64,000 bases of DNA, from NCBI GenBank assembly GCA_001899315.1, contig MOYA01000003.1, positions 86,369 through 150,368 of the forward strand, read 5' to 3'. Position 1 is the first letter of the stretch, and each line of letters starts with the position of its first letter. Shown here in pieces: positions 9,366 to 18,067 of the stretch. A program made the position numbers and the translations under genes. The notes under the pieces are model-generated. The model was not told where the DNA came from. It worked only from the letters and a program-made list of their open reading frames with translations, and did no database searches. The DNA comes from Candidatus Obscuribacter phosphatis (GTDB lineage Bacteria; Cyanobacteriota; Vampirovibrionia; Obscuribacterales; Obscuribacteraceae).

Positions 9366-9818
9366 ATGGACCTAACTATGAAAAAGTGCGTAACAAAAAA
9401 CAAGTGCCGAGCAATAAGTAAGGGGCTCTATTTGGCCGCTCTCTCGGCTCTAGCGATGCAACAGAGCTTACCTTGTGCAGCAGCCCCCGCAAAGCAAGCA
9501 AAGAAGCCCTCTTATCCTTCCAACTTCAGCGGCAATGCCTCTTGGTACGGCATACCCTTCCATGGACGAAAAACCGCCTCTGGCGAAATCTTCGACATGA
9601 ACAAATTGACCGCCGCCCATCTTAAGTTGCCCTTCCACACCAAAGTACTGGTTGAAGACCCGAAGACCGGCAAGTCTATAGTTATCAAAGTGAACGACCG
9701 CGGCCCCTATGCCCACGGACGGGTGATGGACCTGGCTAAAGAAGCAGCCAAACAGTTAGGCACCTTGCCCAAAGGCGTAGCCTATATTGACTGTACAGTC
9801 ATAGACGACGACGACTAG
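9366..9818 (+). CDS. rlpA: RlpA-like double-psi beta-barrel protein
   Basis: 150 residues with an N-terminal signal peptide followed by a double-psi beta-barrel domain: GNASWYGIPFHGRKTASGE, then VKVNDRGPYAHGRVMDLAKEAA. These contain the conserved Trp-Tyr-Gly, the Asn-Asp-Arg-Gly-Pro and the Asp of RlpA family members, which bind or cleave denuded peptidoglycan glycans at septa. No SPOR domain is present, as in many short homologues, so septal targeting is uncertain. An in-frame ATG at 9378 is an alternative start. Confidence 0.85.
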   Translation: MDLTMKKCVTKNKCRAISKGLYLAALSALAMQQSLPCAAAPAKQAKKPSYPSNFSGNASWYGIPFHGRKTASGEIFDMNKLTAAHLKLPFHTKVLVEDPKTGKSIVIKVNDRGPYAHGRVMDLAKEAAKQLGTLPKGVAYIDCTVIDDDD

Positions 9819-9826
9819 ATAATTAG

Positions 9827-11410
9827 CTATTGCCCTTGCTTAGCTTCGATTGCCGAGGCCCGCACATTTAAATTGCGAGCATCAGCCGGTTTGCCCATAA
9901 GTTTGAGCAACTTGGCATAGTTTCTTAGCACAGCCGCCACACTGGCATCATCGGCGCCAAAAACTTTCTCTCTTATGGCTAAAGCTCTCTTATAGAGCGA
10001 TTCGGCTTTGTCATAGGCACCTTGCTCGCGATAAGAGCGGGCCAAATTGTTCAAAGCTGTAGCCAATTCAGCGCTATCAGGAGCATTCTCACGCACCGCT
10101 AAAGATTTTTCAAAATAGTCGGTGGAATCTTTCTCGCGACCCATCTCTTTGTAGAGTATGGCTAAGTCGTTGGCCGCATCAGCCAGCTTGGGGTCTTTGG
10201 CATCACCCGCCTGCCTGATATCGAAAGCCTGCTTCAACAATGGCTCGGCTTGGTCATACTTCTCTGACTGTCTATAGAGTTCGCCGAGATTAGCCAGTGC
10301 CGGAGCCAACTTCAAGCTAGTCTTGCCATACTGGGCTTCTAAAGTACTGATTGTATCTTTGAAGAGCTTCTCAGACTCGGTGGTATCGCCTGAGCTAAGC
10401 AAAGCCAGTGCTAAATTAGTCATGCGCACCGCATCGATATCAGCCTTGCTTTCGGGGCTGAGCCCTTTGACACCAGCTTGCAGTTTCAGGGCTTCGCGAT
10501 AGTATTTAACCGCATCGTTATAATCGCCAAGCTCTTTTGAAACAGTGGCTAAATTGTCGAGAGTGACAATCACCGTGGCAGGTTCATCTGCGGCACGTCC
10601 AGCCAATAAATTGTAAGCTTCAAGCAATAGTGGCTTAGCCTGGTCGAACTCGCCCTTTTCGCGGTGCAAGCGAGCCAGATTATTTAACGCCGCTGCCTTA
10701 TTGAGGTCTTTATCTTCGCCTCTGACACCGTTTCCGCTGTCAGACTTAGCCAGCACATCTTTGTACAAAGCCTCAGCTTCTTCTGCCTTGCCTTGCTTGC
10801 GCAAGACCAGAGCAAGGTTGTTCTGGGCAATAGAAAGAGCGGCATTATCGCCCGAGGCACGAGCCAATTCGATTACCCGACGTAAGCGCAAAGCAGCATC
10901 ATCGAGCTCGCCGGTCTCGATTGAAATGCCGGCCAGAGCATTGACTAAAGGAATAAGTTTGACGTCTTTGTCCGAACCTTTTTCAATTATGGTTACTGCT
11001 CTCTGATATGCCAAACGCGCGTCCTGATAGCGCTTAGCGGCTTTGTAGAGCTGACCGAGGTTGCCTAAAGTGGCAACCAAGGACTCGTCTTCGGCACCAT
11101 AGGACCTTTCTTTGAGAGCAATCGCTTCTTTGAACAATGATTCAGCTTCATCGCTCTTACCGGCCTTAACTAGAGCCATGGCCAGATCATTGATCGAAAC
11201 TGCCACAAACTTTGGCTCCAAACCGCTGCTTTTGGCTTCATCCAGCGCTTTTCGATAACTCTCTATGGCTTTATCGAGACTACCGGCGGCTAAGCCTGAC
11301 TGACCCTCTTTGAGATACTTTTCCCAGGTGACTGCATCGGCAAAGGCCAAAGGCTGACTGAAAGAAAGGGCGAGAAGCAGAGCTAGCTGTGTTTTATTGA
11401 TTCTTGACAT
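9827..11410 (-). CDS. Secreted TPR-repeat protein (kinesin-light-chain type repeats)
   Basis: 527 residues: signal peptide (LLLALSFSQPLAFA) followed by about ten tetratricopeptide repeats of ~40-42 residues with the pattern ALNNLARLHREKGEFDQAKPLL and AVLRNYAKLLKLMGK. Such superhelical arrays bind partner proteins; no enzymatic domain is visible. Eight bases separate its stop from that of the convergent RlpA-like gene. Confidence 0.85.
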   Translation of the reverse strand: MSRINKTQLALLLALSFSQPLAFADAVTWEKYLKEGQSGLAAGSLDKAIESYRKALDEAKSSGLEPKFVAVSINDLAMALVKAGKSDEAESLFKEAIALKERSYGAEDESLVATLGNLGQLYKAAKRYQDARLAYQRAVTIIEKGSDKDVKLIPLVNALAGISIETGELDDAALRLRRVIELARASGDNAALSIAQNNLALVLRKQGKAEEAEALYKDVLAKSDSGNGVRGEDKDLNKAAALNNLARLHREKGEFDQAKPLLLEAYNLLAGRAADEPATVIVTLDNLATVSKELGDYNDAVKYYREALKLQAGVKGLSPESKADIDAVRMTNLALALLSSGDTTESEKLFKDTISTLEAQYGKTSLKLAPALANLGELYRQSEKYDQAEPLLKQAFDIRQAGDAKDPKLADAANDLAILYKEMGREKDSTDYFEKSLAVRENAPDSAELATALNNLARSYREQGAYDKAESLYKRALAIREKVFGADDASVAAVLRNYAKLLKLMGKPADARNLNVRASAIEAKQGQ

Positions 11411-11522
11411 GAACTTTTTCGATTAAAATTTCGTATTAGAGCACCACGAGACTATTTTAAGGCTTTGCCTGGCTGCGGTCATGAAATTACTTGCAGATTC
11501 AAATATATAGGCAGGTCAGGGC

Positions 11523-13427
11523 TCAAGGCGCCCGCAGCTTGCCAATCTCTTCATTGAGTCGCCAGTTCTCGCGGTAAAGCTCCTCCATTTTCTGCAAGAG
11601 CGCCCCCTTGTCATCCAAGACTCTATCGGTCAGACCATCGTCAAGAGCCTTGCGCCCTCGCTTCACCCAATCTCTAACCACAGGCAGAGGCACCTGTTTC
11701 TCTGAGGCGGCCTGCTCTTCGCTCCAGACCCCGCTTAAGACCTTGAGGACGATTTCTCGACGGGCGGCAGTGCTGTATCTTGTCAGATCGACCTTGCCCC
11801 CGGTGAACTTATAAACTTGCGCCCCATCAACCTCGCAGACCCGGCTATAGGCGCTCAAATATTTATCAACAAAGTTATAGGGCTTGATCAATTCAGCAAT
11901 TGGGCATTCCTGCACCAAAACCAGGTTCACCTTGTTTTTAGCGATGTCTTTGCCGAACCTCTCAATGGTCTCGGCTTCCAGACGGTCAAAGACTGCACTC
12001 AAAGATGGCTTGGTCAGACGCGCTTGCGAAATCATTGTCAGCGGATAGCCATAAAGAAAGACACTGCCCGGTGGACGACCAGCCTGCAGCTGAGCCGGAT
12101 AGCCAGGTCTTATTCCCGAACCCATATAGACAACGGTATCGTGAGCACCGGTATTTTCTACAATGGTATAAAAAGTATTATCAAAGTCTACACGCGGATT
12201 GAAGCCGCTAAAGCCAATCTTACTCAGGTCGAAGCCTTCTTCTTTGGCCACTTCATAATCGCGTTCGTTCATTGTGAAATACTCGCCGGTATAATTGAAC
12301 GAATAAATGAACAAGCCCAGTGAAGCCAACAATGCGATACCCGGCACACGTTCTTTAAAGCGCTCGTAAACGATATTAAATACGGTGCCACACTCCAAAG
12401 CCAAAAGCAGCTGGCTATAGAGAGCCATAGGCAACAGACGATAAGTCCAGGCATGCCCACCAATCAGATAATTGAAAAGACCGGCAAGGGCCAACATAAA
12501 GGCACCGCTCAACCAGGGATTTCGTCTGCGCAAAACAACAAAGAAAAAAGCTCCGACCAAAAACTGATTAAAGGGCTCGGTAAAATAATAGGTGCCGCAA
12601 AGAGAATGCATAAAACTCTTAGCGCCCCAGAGACTGCCGTATTGATAGACAGTAAGCGCCAAATCGAAGAAGACGCGCAATGCTTGCTTAGGCAAAGAGA
12701 AGAAGCAAACCAAATATACTAGCGGGGGCACCAGCAAAGCCAATAACTCTAGATAAGGCAAGCGCCGCCCGGCTGGCCTCAATGAAAACTTTCCGGCATA
12801 AGAGAGGAAACCAAGCTCGGCAAAGAGCCAAATCAAGGCGAAATGAGGCTTGAGAGACATCAACAAGCCGGCAAGAGCGCCGGTAAGAATTGCCAACCGC
12901 CTATCTATTTCTTTCTCTTCTTGCTTGAGATAACGCAAACCCCTAAGAAAGAAGAAAGGCATAAAACCAAGCGTAAAGAGATGCTCTCTTTGCCCATGAT
13001 CGGCTATCAAGCCTTGCGAATACAGAGCAAAAGCAAAGAGCATCGGCACAAAGGCCGGTGCCAAAAGGGTGCGACGAAAGGCAAAAACAAAATAAGCACA
13101 CAAGGCAGTGCTGAAGATATGAAAACACTGCACGGTAACATTTAGACCCAGGGGCAAGGGCCAATGGAAAAGTTTTGCCACCGCCACAGGTATCACATTC
13201 AGATACATGATCAAGGGCGGATTGAAGTCGAAGAAATCGAGATAGGGCACCTTACCTTGCAAAATAAGATTACCGCTCTCGACATAGACAGACTGATCGG
13301 CGCTTATGGCCAGCTGGTGCAAAAACCAATATGGAAACTTAGCACTGAGGATGGTTAGGAAAGAAAAAACCACCAACAAAAAAACCAGATCAAGGCGCCG
13401 CATTTTCTCTTGCTTGAGACTATCCAC
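11523..13427 (-). CDS. GT-C-like multi-spanning membrane protein, type A2, with C-terminal HTH/coiled-coil segment
   Basis: 634 residues, clear paralogue of the gene at 2860-4782. The early loop is ADQSVYVESGNLI, then GKVPYLDFFDFNPPLIMYLN, and the late soluble block SGIRPGYPAQLQAGRPPG is almost identical. The C-terminus (~553-592: REIVLKVLSGVWSEEQAA, then VVRDWVKRGRKAL) again looks like a transposase-type helix-turn-helix, followed by a heptad-rich helix. It overlaps the upstream B2 gene by eight bases. Likely a polyprenyl-phosphate-sugar-dependent glycosyltransferase by fold; acceptor and donor unknown. Confidence 0.78.
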   Translation of the reverse strand: MDSLKQEKMRRLDLVFLLVVFSFLTILSAKFPYWFLHQLAISADQSVYVESGNLILQGKVPYLDFFDFNPPLIMYLNVIPVAVAKLFHWPLPLGLNVTVQCFHIFSTALCAYFVFAFRRTLLAPAFVPMLFAFALYSQGLIADHGQREHLFTLGFMPFFFLRGLRYLKQEEKEIDRRLAILTGALAGLLMSLKPHFALIWLFAELGFLSYAGKFSLRPAGRRLPYLELLALLVPPLVYLVCFFSLPKQALRVFFDLALTVYQYGSLWGAKSFMHSLCGTYYFTEPFNQFLVGAFFFVVLRRRNPWLSGAFMLALAGLFNYLIGGHAWTYRLLPMALYSQLLLALECGTVFNIVYERFKERVPGIALLASLGLFIYSFNYTGEYFTMNERDYEVAKEEGFDLSKIGFSGFNPRVDFDNTFYTIVENTGAHDTVVYMGSGIRPGYPAQLQAGRPPGSVFLYGYPLTMISQARLTKPSLSAVFDRLEAETIERFGKDIAKNKVNLVLVQECPIAELIKPYNFVDKYLSAYSRVCEVDGAQVYKFTGGKVDLTRYSTAARREIVLKVLSGVWSEEQAASEKQVPLPVVRDWVKRGRKALDDGLTDRVLDDKGALLQKMEELYRENWRLNEEIGKLRAP

Positions 13428-15207
13428 CCTCTAGCCCCCCGGTGCGACGCGGCCTTGGTGGTGGTTCAAGCAAGCTTTCATTTCGGCGCAAGAAAGAATC
13501 GAAGCCGAAATAATAGCCAAGAAACTCGCGCGGCTGACGGTTATCACTCTGAAACAAACAGAAGCCACCCTCGCTATAATTCTCTTGCAAAAGCTTGAGC
13601 AGCCCGTTTGCTTCCATAAACTCTTTGAGATAACAACCATGTACCAAAACCAAATCGGCCCGGGAACTGGAAAATTCAGCTTCTAGATTACCGACTATAA
13701 GGTTCTTTAGACGCTTCCATCGCTCATCTAAAAGACAAAGTCGCTCCAGCTTCATCAAAAGCCTTATCGGACGACTATTAACAAGCATGGTGCCGGAACT
13801 ACGCTCTAAATTAAAGAGCAAGGGAAAAGTCGAATCAGGATAATCACAAAACATGGCAACGGGATGCTGCCACTGCGAGTGCTGCTGCACAAACAAATTG
13901 ACGTCGGGCAATTGGCTCTTTTCTTTGGGATGAGGGTTGATTCCTTCGCTATAGTCATGCTCGATGCTGACGGCAAAATAGCCGGCATAAAGAACAACGG
14001 CGGCGCTAAGCCCCACTGTGACAAAGCGCCTGCAGGCGCTTTCCGCCTTAGAGAGACTGCGACTGATATAAGCCAGACAAAGCAAAGCAGACAAGATAAG
14101 CCCCGACATAGCCAAAACAATATCGCGAGTAAAGCCTTGCTTCTCTAAAATAAAGAAGAAGAGCCCGACAACACCAGTGGCGATGGCAGGTCTGAGAACC
14201 GGAAGACGACGGTCAATAAAGATATAGAGGATGCAAACAGCGACGAAAAAATAAAACACATAGGAAAGATCCGGCGAAGAACCTTGCCCCTGAATCATTT
14301 CATCTAGTTCGCCGAATTGTAGCTGTCTAAGCGGAATGATCCATTCGAAATAAGCTTTCTGCATCGCCTCCGGCCACTTGCGCAAGCGCAGGAATACCAC
14401 CATGGCTGAAAGGGCATAACCAAGCAGATTGTAGGAAAGGACCGGTTTGAACTGCCAGAAACTAGCTACCAGAAATAATTCCAGCACCAAAGGCACCAAA
14501 ATGTAGGGATATTCGAGAGAAAAGGCAAGCCCGACCACTGCACCTAGAGACAAAGAGAGCCAGACTGAAAACTCGATGCCCCGATAAGCCAAATAGCGCA
14601 TCAAGAGCCAGGGAATGGCAGCCAAGCCCATAAGATATTGCACTTCGCCAATCTGAAAACGAGCCATATAGGCAAGCAATACCGGGGCAAGAGCAAAGGG
14701 CAAAGCCGCCAGCTCGATCTCGCAAGCAAGCGGCAGAGATTGCTGGCTCGCACCAGCAGCCTCACTCGGGCCAGTTATAGGTTCAGATTTGGTACTTTCA
14801 GGTCGCCCAGCCAAGCGCTTTAGGGCATGACGAGCCAAGAAAAAGGCAGCCAGGGAAGAGAGCAAGGTAAGGAAAAGGAAGAGAGACTTTACAACTTCTT
14901 CAAGCCGACAAGCCAAACCAAATGAAAGCAAGAGCCCATGCAAAAAGGGAGGAAACTTGAAAAGTTCATACACGATGGGCTGGCTGAGATCGATAAAGTC
15001 GATATAAGGCACCTGGTCTTGACAGACCAAGCCATTAATATAGAGCCTTTGAGCCACCAGACTAGAGAGGTCGCCGCGGCGGTGCAAATAGTCATACGCA
15101 ATAAAAAGAAAAGCAGGAAGAACCAGCGCCCCATAGGCCAACCAGGAAGCAAGCCAGGAGCCGCCTCCAGACTGCTGTTTCTCCTGAGAACCTTCCTGCA
15201 CTGCCAA
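13420..15207 (-). CDS. GT-C-like multi-spanning membrane protein, type B2
   Basis: 595 residues, paralogue of 4779-6497. Shared signatures are RRGDLSSLVAQRLYING with YIDFIDLSQPIVYELFKFP near the N-terminus, and SEGINPHP plus FPLLFNLERSSGTMLVNSRP near the C-terminus. About ten membrane segments lie between. A proline/arginine-rich C-terminal tail ends in GGLEGG. It lies between A3 (upstream) and A2 (downstream, overlapping) in one minus-strand operon. Confidence 0.72.
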   Translation of the reverse strand: MAVQEGSQEKQQSGGGSWLASWLAYGALVLPAFLFIAYDYLHRRGDLSSLVAQRLYINGLVCQDQVPYIDFIDLSQPIVYELFKFPPFLHGLLLSFGLACRLEEVVKSLFLFLTLLSSLAAFFLARHALKRLAGRPESTKSEPITGPSEAAGASQQSLPLACEIELAALPFALAPVLLAYMARFQIGEVQYLMGLAAIPWLLMRYLAYRGIEFSVWLSLSLGAVVGLAFSLEYPYILVPLVLELFLVASFWQFKPVLSYNLLGYALSAMVVFLRLRKWPEAMQKAYFEWIIPLRQLQFGELDEMIQGQGSSPDLSYVFYFFVAVCILYIFIDRRLPVLRPAIATGVVGLFFFILEKQGFTRDIVLAMSGLILSALLCLAYISRSLSKAESACRRFVTVGLSAAVVLYAGYFAVSIEHDYSEGINPHPKEKSQLPDVNLFVQQHSQWQHPVAMFCDYPDSTFPLLFNLERSSGTMLVNSRPIRLLMKLERLCLLDERWKRLKNLIVGNLEAEFSSSRADLVLVHGCYLKEFMEANGLLKLLQENYSEGGFCLFQSDNRQPREFLGYYFGFDSFLRRNESLLEPPPRPRRTGGLEGG

Positions 15208-15234
15208 TCCCCCAACTTATGTCAATAGTATCAT

Positions 15235-16854
15235 CTACTGCTGCAATTTATAAACAGCACTGCCCTCGCAATAACCCAACAAACTATATCCCTGCAAATA
15301 CTTGTCGATAAAACCGAAACGCGCCAGTTCAGCCCCGATAGGCTCCAGCTGCAAGTAAACCAGGGTGGGCTTCCTTGCCACTATGTCATTACCAAGTTCG
15401 CTAATCATTTTCTCTTCCAAAATTTGAAACTGTTTGCGCCAGCCCTCATCTGTCTTTGAGCGCGCAGCCTGCAAAAGCATCATAAGAGGGAAATAGAGAT
15501 AACGACTGCCTGGTCTTCTATCGGCTTGCAACTGGGCTGGATAGGCTGGTCTTATGCCGCTCGATATAGTCAACACACTCTGACCGGCAACACTGTTTGC
15601 AGTTATCGATAAAAAAGCAGAGTCGAGATCGCTGAGCGGACTGCCGGCAAAAGCACCACTTTCAGCCTTGAACATTGGCGCCGCTTGCACGGCAAGTATT
15701 TCGTGTACGGTCTTAAAGCCGGTCAAATACAAAGCCGCAAAAGACACTACAGTCGGTATCAAAGAGAATCTCAAAAGCAAGCTCTGAGGCAATCTCAAAG
15801 ATGTGATTTGCATACGAGAAAATCTCACCCAGAGAGCATCGAAACCAGTATAAAGGAGGGCATAAAGCAGACTAAACAAAGCAAGCAAGCTAAAGAGTTG
15901 CAAAGGCAAAATACGGTAAGTCCAGGCCTGGGCACCGACTAAATAGTGCAGCAAACCAGCCAGAGCCATAAGAAGGTTGACCAAGCCCAAGCGTCTAAGC
16001 AAAGGCGGAAAGTTTTGCCAGGCACCGGTGATATAGACAAGCAGCGCCGCAAACAAAAGCAATAGCGGATAGTAGAAATAATCGAAGCCGCATAGACAAT
16101 GCATAAATGACTTAGCGCTCCAGCTAGAGCCATAAAAATAAAGCGGCAAGGCCCGCTGAAAATAGATGCGCCAAGCCTCAAGCGGCAAAAGCACACTGCC
16201 GACATTGATTGCCGCATAAAGCAGTCCTAGAGACTTTAGCCCCGGGTCAAAGAGCCGCCCCTTTCTCCAGATATAAATCGTTCCCTCCAAGAGCAAGACA
16301 AAGATGAGAAACTGCGGCTTAAGAGCCAAACCAAGAGCGGCAAGCAAGGCTAAGCCGACTCTTAGCCGGCTACTAAAGACGGCTTTTGCGGTCTCACCGG
16401 CAGTCGAAACTATTCGATAAAGCAACCAGGGTAGAAAAGTCAGCAAGAAGAGATGCTCGCGCTGACCGAAATCGGAAGTGAGGGATTGATTGAAAGATAG
16501 ATAAACCAGAAGGAAGGGAAACCTGACGTAAATTGGAATTTCGCTCTTGTTTAGCTGCAATAGTCGAAACAAGAGGACAAATGAAGCTAAGAAAAGAAAC
16601 TCGATGCTTAGGTTGAAGACCAGAGGCAAAGGCAAAGAGTTGAGCCCGGGCAGCTTTGCCACCGCCACCGGTATTACGCTCAGATACATAATCAGAGGCA
16701 GATTAAAGTCAAAGAAATCGAGGTAAGGCACCCGCCCCTGCAAAATCAGCTTGCCGCTCTCAAGATAGAGAGCTTGGTCGGGCGAAATGGCGAGCGGATG
16801 CAGAAAGATAAAGCTCAACTTGTAGACGGTCATAGCGATGGTAACGACCAGCAA
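15235..16854 (-). CDS. GT-C-like multi-spanning membrane protein, type A3 (start uncertain)
   Basis: 539 residues, third type-A paralogue: SPDQALYLESGKLI, then GRVPYLDFFDFNLPLIMYLS, and later SGIRPAYPAQLQADRRPG. It ends right after the position where A1 and A2 begin their HTH segment, so it lacks that C-terminal addition. The drawn TTG start falls inside the first membrane segment. A better N-terminus (MMSRTVRKRSRLKLF) begins at ATG 16910 but in another frame. Leads the A3-B2-A2 operon, 27 bases ahead of B2. Confidence 0.7.
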   Translation of the reverse strand: MLVVTIAMTVYKLSFIFLHPLAISPDQALYLESGKLILQGRVPYLDFFDFNLPLIMYLSVIPVAVAKLPGLNSLPLPLVFNLSIEFLFLASFVLLFRLLQLNKSEIPIYVRFPFLLVYLSFNQSLTSDFGQREHLFLLTFLPWLLYRIVSTAGETAKAVFSSRLRVGLALLAALGLALKPQFLIFVLLLEGTIYIWRKGRLFDPGLKSLGLLYAAINVGSVLLPLEAWRIYFQRALPLYFYGSSWSAKSFMHCLCGFDYFYYPLLLLFAALLVYITGAWQNFPPLLRRLGLVNLLMALAGLLHYLVGAQAWTYRILPLQLFSLLALFSLLYALLYTGFDALWVRFSRMQITSLRLPQSLLLRFSLIPTVVSFAALYLTGFKTVHEILAVQAAPMFKAESGAFAGSPLSDLDSAFLSITANSVAGQSVLTISSGIRPAYPAQLQADRRPGSRYLYFPLMMLLQAARSKTDEGWRKQFQILEEKMISELGNDIVARKPTLVYLQLEPIGAELARFGFIDKYLQGYSLLGYCEGSAVYKLQQ

Positions 16855-17032
16855 AAGCCCTAGAGAAACAGCTTCAATCTGCTCCTCTTTCTCACAGTTC
16901 GGCTCATCATCTGCGCTGCCGATAATCTTAATTCCTTATTTTGAGACCTCAAATAAGCAGTACAAAACAATCTTACTGAACTATACTTGACTTATGTCAT
17001 TTGCCCTTGTGTCATTTACTATCTAAATATTT

Positions 17033-18067
17033 GTGCCCAGCCCGGGAGCCAGTTTGATAGACAACCACCCGATTCTCGGACCAGCTCGATTATATTTCAA
17101 CCAGCAGAAGCATGTCGAATTGGACGAGACGGCGCTTCGCTATCTTTCTTTCGAACTGGCTGAAACCTACAGCCTGCCGCCGGTAAGGGCACTACATTGG
17201 CTATCGGCAGCCCCCGCCCAAGTGCAGCAATATATAACTCGCAAAAGTCTTTATGAAGCAGTGGAGTTCTTAGCCATTTTCCACGCTCTTGGATTTTGCT
17301 ATTGGACCGAACCGCGCTGGACCTATGCCAGCTATGGCACCACTTACAATGGCAGTCTGGCTCTCTTACACAGTTTGAGAGAAAATATCGACCGCCTCAA
17401 AGAACTCTACCAAAAACCTGGCGCTAAACCGTCCGATTTAGCTCTAGCCTTGAGCGGACAAAACTCACTGGCTCTGATGGAAAGACGTTTCGCTAACTTT
17501 ATGGAACTAATGCAAGCTCTTTCAGAGGGTTTTGGCGATGAGCTCTTAAAGAAAGAGAAAGCCCTGACTAAAGCCTACAAAATCAAGGAGCGCTTGCCGG
17601 GCTATCAAGACAAGAGCAAAACCACACTTGCCTCAGGCGAGACGATAGAGATCAACTTTCTCAAACGCGCCCAGCTTTTGGTTAGCGACATCGACTATAT
17701 GATGCGCTTCAAGAAGATTGAGGGACTGGCACAAATAGATGGACTGGAGCAGATGGAGGAATTGACAGCCTTTGCCGACTATAAACTACCTCAGGTCTTG
17801 AGAGACTGGGGAGTCTTTAACTACAGCAAAGAACTGACCGACTTGATCGATAAGAAGACCGTGCTCGCCCAAGACAGCCCGGAAGAGATAGCAATTAGAT
17901 GCGCCACTCTGGTGGCGGTGGAAAAGCTGAAAGAAGCTCTGACCCGACTTTTGACCGGCACGAAATTGAAGTCTTCTGAAGTAGATAACTTACTTTGGCT
18001 CAAGTCGCAAAAGGAAGCCAATGACAAAACCCGACCCTACCACCGCTGTTTGACCGATCGTTATTGA
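17033..18067 (+). CDS. qng1: Queuosine 5'-phosphate N-glycosylase/hydrolase (queuosine salvage, DUF2419)
   Basis: 344 residues spanning the full length of the queuosine-salvage family (eukaryotic QNG1/DUF2419). Visible hallmarks: FCYWTEPRW in the N-terminal half, RLPGYQD, RAQLLVSDIDYM, TAFADYKLPQVLRDWGV, EIAIRCATLVAVEKL and the terminal RPYHRCLTDRY, equivalent to the family PHHRT-x-YY ending. Known members release the free base queuine from queuosine 5'-monophosphate for reuse at tRNA position 34. The start is GTG. Its stop overlaps the convergent kinase gene by seven bases. No queuosine biosynthesis gene is nearby. Confidence 0.85.
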   Translation: MPSPGASLIDNHPILGPARLYFNQQKHVELDETALRYLSFELAETYSLPPVRALHWLSAAPAQVQQYITRKSLYEAVEFLAIFHALGFCYWTEPRWTYASYGTTYNGSLALLHSLRENIDRLKELYQKPGAKPSDLALALSGQNSLALMERRFANFMELMQALSEGFGDELLKKEKALTKAYKIKERLPGYQDKSKTTLASGETIEINFLKRAQLLVSDIDYMMRFKKIEGLAQIDGLEQMEELTAFADYKLPQVLRDWGVFNYSKELTDLIDKKTVLAQDSPEEIAIRCATLVAVEKLKEALTRLLTGTKLKSSEVDNLLWLKSQKEANDKTRPYHRCLTDRY

